From contig JANPJV010000048.1 of assembly GCA_031425695.1 (NCBI GenBank), forward strand, positions 1 to 10,437: DNA of 10,437 nucleotides. The letters are read 5' to 3'. Shown here piece by piece: positions 8,901 through 10,437 of this stretch. The translations under genes were made by a program, and so were the position numbers. The stretch comes from JANPJV01 sp031425695 (GTDB taxonomy: Bacteria; Pseudomonadota; Gammaproteobacteria; Xanthomonadales; SZUA-5). Below the pieces are notes generated by a model that had not been told where the DNA came from, ran no database searches, and saw only the letters and a program-made list of their open reading frames with translations. The stretch's first letter is position 1, and every line of letters begins with the position of its first letter.

Positions 8901-10437
8901 GCTGCGCAACAACGGCGGCGATGACCTGACCGTGGCTGCCAATGGCGCGTTTACCTTCACGACGCCGGTGGCGAATGGCGCAACCTACGCGGTGACTGTT
9001 TTCACCCAGCCCACCACGCCCAACCAGACCTGTGCAATCACCAACGGCAGTGGCACGATTTCCGGCGCCAACGTGACCAACGTCACCGTCGTCTGTACCA
9101 CCAACACCCACACTGTCGGCGGTACCGTCACCGGCGTCGCTGCCGGCAACAACGTGGTACTGCGCAACAATGGCGGCAGTGATCTATCGGTGGGCAATGG
9201 CCCCTTCACTTTTGCGCCTGCCCTCGCTGACGGCAGCACCTATGCAGTGACGGTATTCACCCAGCCGACCACGCCGAACCAGACCTGTGCGATCAGCAAT
9301 GGCAGCGGGACCATAGCCGGTGCCAACGTGACCAACGTCACCGTGACCTGTACCACCAACACTCACACCGTCGGCGGTAATGTGAGCGGCTTGGCTGCCG
9401 GCAACAACGTGGTGCTGCAGAACAATGGCGGCAGTGATCTATCGCTGGGCAATGGCCCCTTCACCTTCGCGCCTGCCCTCGCTGACGGCAGCACCTATGC
9501 AGTGACGGTATTCACCCAGCCGACCACGCCGAACCAGACCTGTGTCGTCACCAGCGGAAACGGCACCATCGCCGGGGCCAACGTCACCAACGTCGCGGTG
9601 GCCTGTACGACCAACACCCATACGATCGGTGGAACGATCAGCGGGCTGGCCGTCGGCAATGATGTGACGCTGCAGAACAACGACGGCACCAACCTGGCTG
9701 TATCGGCGAATGGGCCGTTTACCTTCACTACGCCGATAGCCGATGGCGGCACCTACGCGGTCACCGTGCTCACCCAGCCGACCACGCCGAACCAGACGTG
9801 TGTCGTCACCAGCGGGAACGGCACCGTCGCGGGGGCCAACGTCACCAACGTGGTAGTGGCCTGTACTACCAATACCCATACGGTTGGTGGAACGATCAGC
9901 GGGCTGGCCGTCGGCAATGATGTGACGCTGCAGAACAACGCCGGCAACAACCTGGTTGTCTCGGCGAATGGCGCGTTTACGTTCACCACGCCGGTAGCCG
10001 ATGGCGGCACCTACGCGGTCACCGTGCTCACCCAGCCCACGACGCCGAACCAGACCTGCGCGGTCAGCAATGGCAGCGGGACCGTCGCCGGCGCCAACGT
10101 GACCAACGTCACCATCGTCTGTACCACCAACACCTACACCGTCGGCGGTACCGTCACCGGCGTTGCTGCCGGCAACAACGTGGTGCTGCGGAACAATGGC
10201 GGCAGTGATCAATCGGTGGGCAATGGCCCCTTCACCTTCGCGCCTGCCCTCGCTGACGGCAGTACCTATGCAGTGACGGTATTCACCCAGCCGACCACGC
10301 CGAACCAGACCTGTGCGGTCAGCAATGGCAGCGGGACCGTCGCCGGAGCCAATGTGACCAACGTCACCGTGACCTGTACCACCAATACCCATACGGTCGG
10401 TGGAACAATCAGCGGCCTGGCCGCTGGCAATGATGTG
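5968..10437 (+). CDS. Giant exported Asp-box beta-propeller protein with tandem Ig-like repeats (3' end outside window)
   Basis: An open frame of 1490 codons that reaches the window edge without a stop. Residues 1-19 are a signal peptide (MSKWLLALAV..., AIA cleavage site). Residues ~20-145 are a Pro/Ala/Lys-rich, probably flexible linker. From about W149 to ~870 lies a BNR/sortilin (VPS10)-like beta-propeller. It has Asp-box motifs (SxDxGxxW-like) at 186-193, 240-247, 285-292, 469-476, 631-638, 779-786 and 826-833, with weaker variants near 516 and 676, and repeated DPxNxxxxYAG-type strands. The opening GPANQGGRTRAL is typical of secreted propellers often labelled sialidase or glycosyl hydrolase, but Asp-boxes are structural and I see no basis to assign an enzyme activity. 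From residue 877 the protein becomes a tandem array of 85-86-residue repeats. It is probably a surface or secreted binding or adhesive protein; this is inference. Any C-terminal sorting signal lies beyond the window. Confidence 0.9.
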   Translation, partial: MSKWLLALAVLGICAGAIAAPPSKDPPGAPGSTPADVQVAEPSVKLSKAKQARLAAKSKNLANRRQGDPDLAEQFYVNSRTGPIITRGPNVSRGTRVISPEMYHEALIQMAQMERYSSATGDVLPSSVPAGTRISDPYAVIPDDALGNWSSLGPANQGGRTRALIIDPTNANIMYAGGVGGGIWKSTDAGVNWATVTDQLTNLAIVTLAFQPGNTNVIYAGTGEGFGNVDAIRGAGIFKSTDAGATWAQLASTNNANFHYSNKLLVSPRNTQRVWVATNQGVYRSLDGGTNFTQVLNAAAVSGCTDMAMQVVGPTGRIFVSCGKFGSQGTIHRADDTDVSTFSSVLSLAGQSRSSIAIAPSNEAVVYVMASQGTAGAGPGQYGLHGIYRSITNGDSGSFTTQRQGNVAPGSTAVKIQQLMLSNPIIGLLTECAFGTSQFFNQGWYDNVLAVDPADSNRVWAGGIDVWRSDNGGVDWGTASYWWFDKGVDTQYNHADQHGLVFHPGYNGTTNRILFSTNDGGVAMTTDARAPVNTTLAQICGAPVAGGTVWVDRSNGLVTTQFYDGAVYPDGLTYFGGLQDNGTTRGVNGNLNWSVLAGGDGAYTAVDILGDANPANDVLFLANTGNSLQKSTNGGATFAAANAGITNNGFLFIAPFTMNPTNRQQLWTGGWDIWFTTNQAGTWTRATSANGTCGGGSISTIATHPLDGNRVLVGMSDGCFHYNHAALTPVAGLWPGGGSIATGAPEGGSLISWMAWDPTNINIAYATVSRFGVNNLLKSTNGGVSWVASVGSGLTALPQIPALSVVVNPNNAQHVFVGTDLGVFTSVDGGTTWFVENTGFAKTPVESLKLNSAGTSLFAFTHGRGAFKTNLCSACRSVGGTVSGLSAGNSVVLRLNGSTDVTVAANGTYTFADSLAPGDAYAVTVFTQPSAPPQSCVVSNGSGTIAGANITNANISCAGVGFTVGGNVSGLAATNSVVLRNNGGDDLTVAANGAFTFTTPVANGATYAVTVFTQPTTPNQTCAITNGSGTISGANVTNVTVVCTTNTHTVGGTVTGVAAGNNVVLRNNGGSDLSVGNGPFTFAPALADGSTYAVTVFTQPTTPNQTCAISNGSGTIAGANVTNVTVTCTTNTHTVGGNVSGLAAGNNVVLQNNGGSDLSLGNGPFTFAPALADGSTYAVTVFTQPTTPNQTCVVTSGNGTIAGANVTNVAVACTTNTHTIGGTISGLAVGNDVTLQNNDGTNLAVSANGPFTFTTPIADGGTYAVTVLTQPTTPNQTCVVTSGNGTVAGANVTNVVVACTTNTHTVGGTISGLAVGNDVTLQNNAGNNLVVSANGAFTFTTPVADGGTYAVTVLTQPTTPNQTCAVSNGSGTVAGANVTNVTIVCTTNTYTVGGTVTGVAAGNNVVLRNNGGSDQSVGNGPFTFAPALADGSTYAVTVFTQPTTPNQTCAVSNGSGTVAGANVTNVTVTCTTNTHTVGGTISGLAAGNDV
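8596..10437 (+). repeat. Tandem in-frame repeat array, 7 complete units plus a partial eighth
   Basis: Coding repeats begin at 8596, 8854, 9112, 9367, 9622, 9880, 10138 and 10393 (partial). Unit lengths are 258, 258, 255, 255, 258, 258 and 255 bp, giving residues 877-1490 of the propeller protein. The consensus runs TVGGTVSGLAAGN, then VVLQNNGG, a strand ending FTF, LADGSTYAVTV, TQPTTPNQTC, NGSGTIAGANVTNV and V-x-C-TTN. Every complete unit has two Cys about 21 residues apart (for example 1107 and 1128), so one disulfide per domain is plausible. The strand pattern suggests a beta-sandwich (Ig-like) fold. Unit 1 is the most divergent; units 3 and 7 differ at only about 16 of 255 bases by eye. 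The 255-bp units lack one codon in the segment before FTF (GNGPFTF rather than ANGxFTF with an extra residue). Similar repeats are common in secreted proteins of Gram-negative bacteria; I do not assign a named domain. Confidence 0.93.

Noticed and set aside
9439..10392. Minus-strand repetitive frame (GxGGTGHGDVGH-like repeats)
   Set aside because: The repetition is inherited from the plus-strand repeat array; no start signal or independent support.
8596..10437. Possible CRISPR array or satellite DNA
   Set aside because: Units are 255-258 bp, contiguous, always a multiple of three, and encode a continuous conserved protein repeat.

Overview
The window is GC-rich, with long open frames typical of a high-GC Gram-negative bacterium. 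The gene types are a secreted subtilase, an ADOP/MacB-type orphan permease, and a large exported Asp-box propeller protein with Cys-containing tandem repeats. They fit the Lysobacterales/Xanthomonadales (for example Rhodanobacteraceae-like genomes), but this placement is inferred from gene style alone, and Acidobacteria-like hosts are not excluded.

Layout. Bases 1-122 hold no convincing gene but carry an 18-bp perfect palindrome (89-106). Bases 123-380 on the minus strand encode only the C-terminal half of a 2-oxoglutarate/Fe(II) oxygenase and look like a 5'-truncated relic. Divergent from it, 532-1896 encodes a complete secreted S8 (subtilisin-like) protease with signal peptide, propeptide and intact catalytic residues, closed by a strong intrinsic terminator (1919-1949). 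A GTG-started gene (2035-3126) follows: an exported protein joining an SGNH/rhamnogalacturonan-acetylesterase-like domain that has lost its catalytic residues to a cupin with all its metal ligands. Next, 3294-5750 is an ADOP-type MacB/FtsX permease that is full length apart from one in-frame TAG at 3750-3752. The intergenic stretch 5751-5967 contains two similar, oppositely oriented ~27-30 bp sequences.

From 5968 to the right edge (10437) runs one uninterrupted plus-strand frame of 1490 codons with no stop. It encodes a signal peptide, a low-complexity linker, a large Asp-box (BNR/sortilin-like) beta-propeller, and then seven complete ~85-86-residue tandem repeats plus the start of an eighth. 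The gene continues beyond the window.

Together the genes concern the cell envelope and exterior: exported protease, exported cupin protein, inner-membrane permease and giant exported repeat protein. All four plus-strand genes are separated by 138-217 bp gaps and have their own start regions, so there is no sign of a single operon and no evidence of a defence system, mobile element, CRISPR array or RNA gene. The most interesting signals are the degenerate-esterase/cupin fusion, the single-codon disruption of the permease, and the mosaic phase-shifted repeat array.
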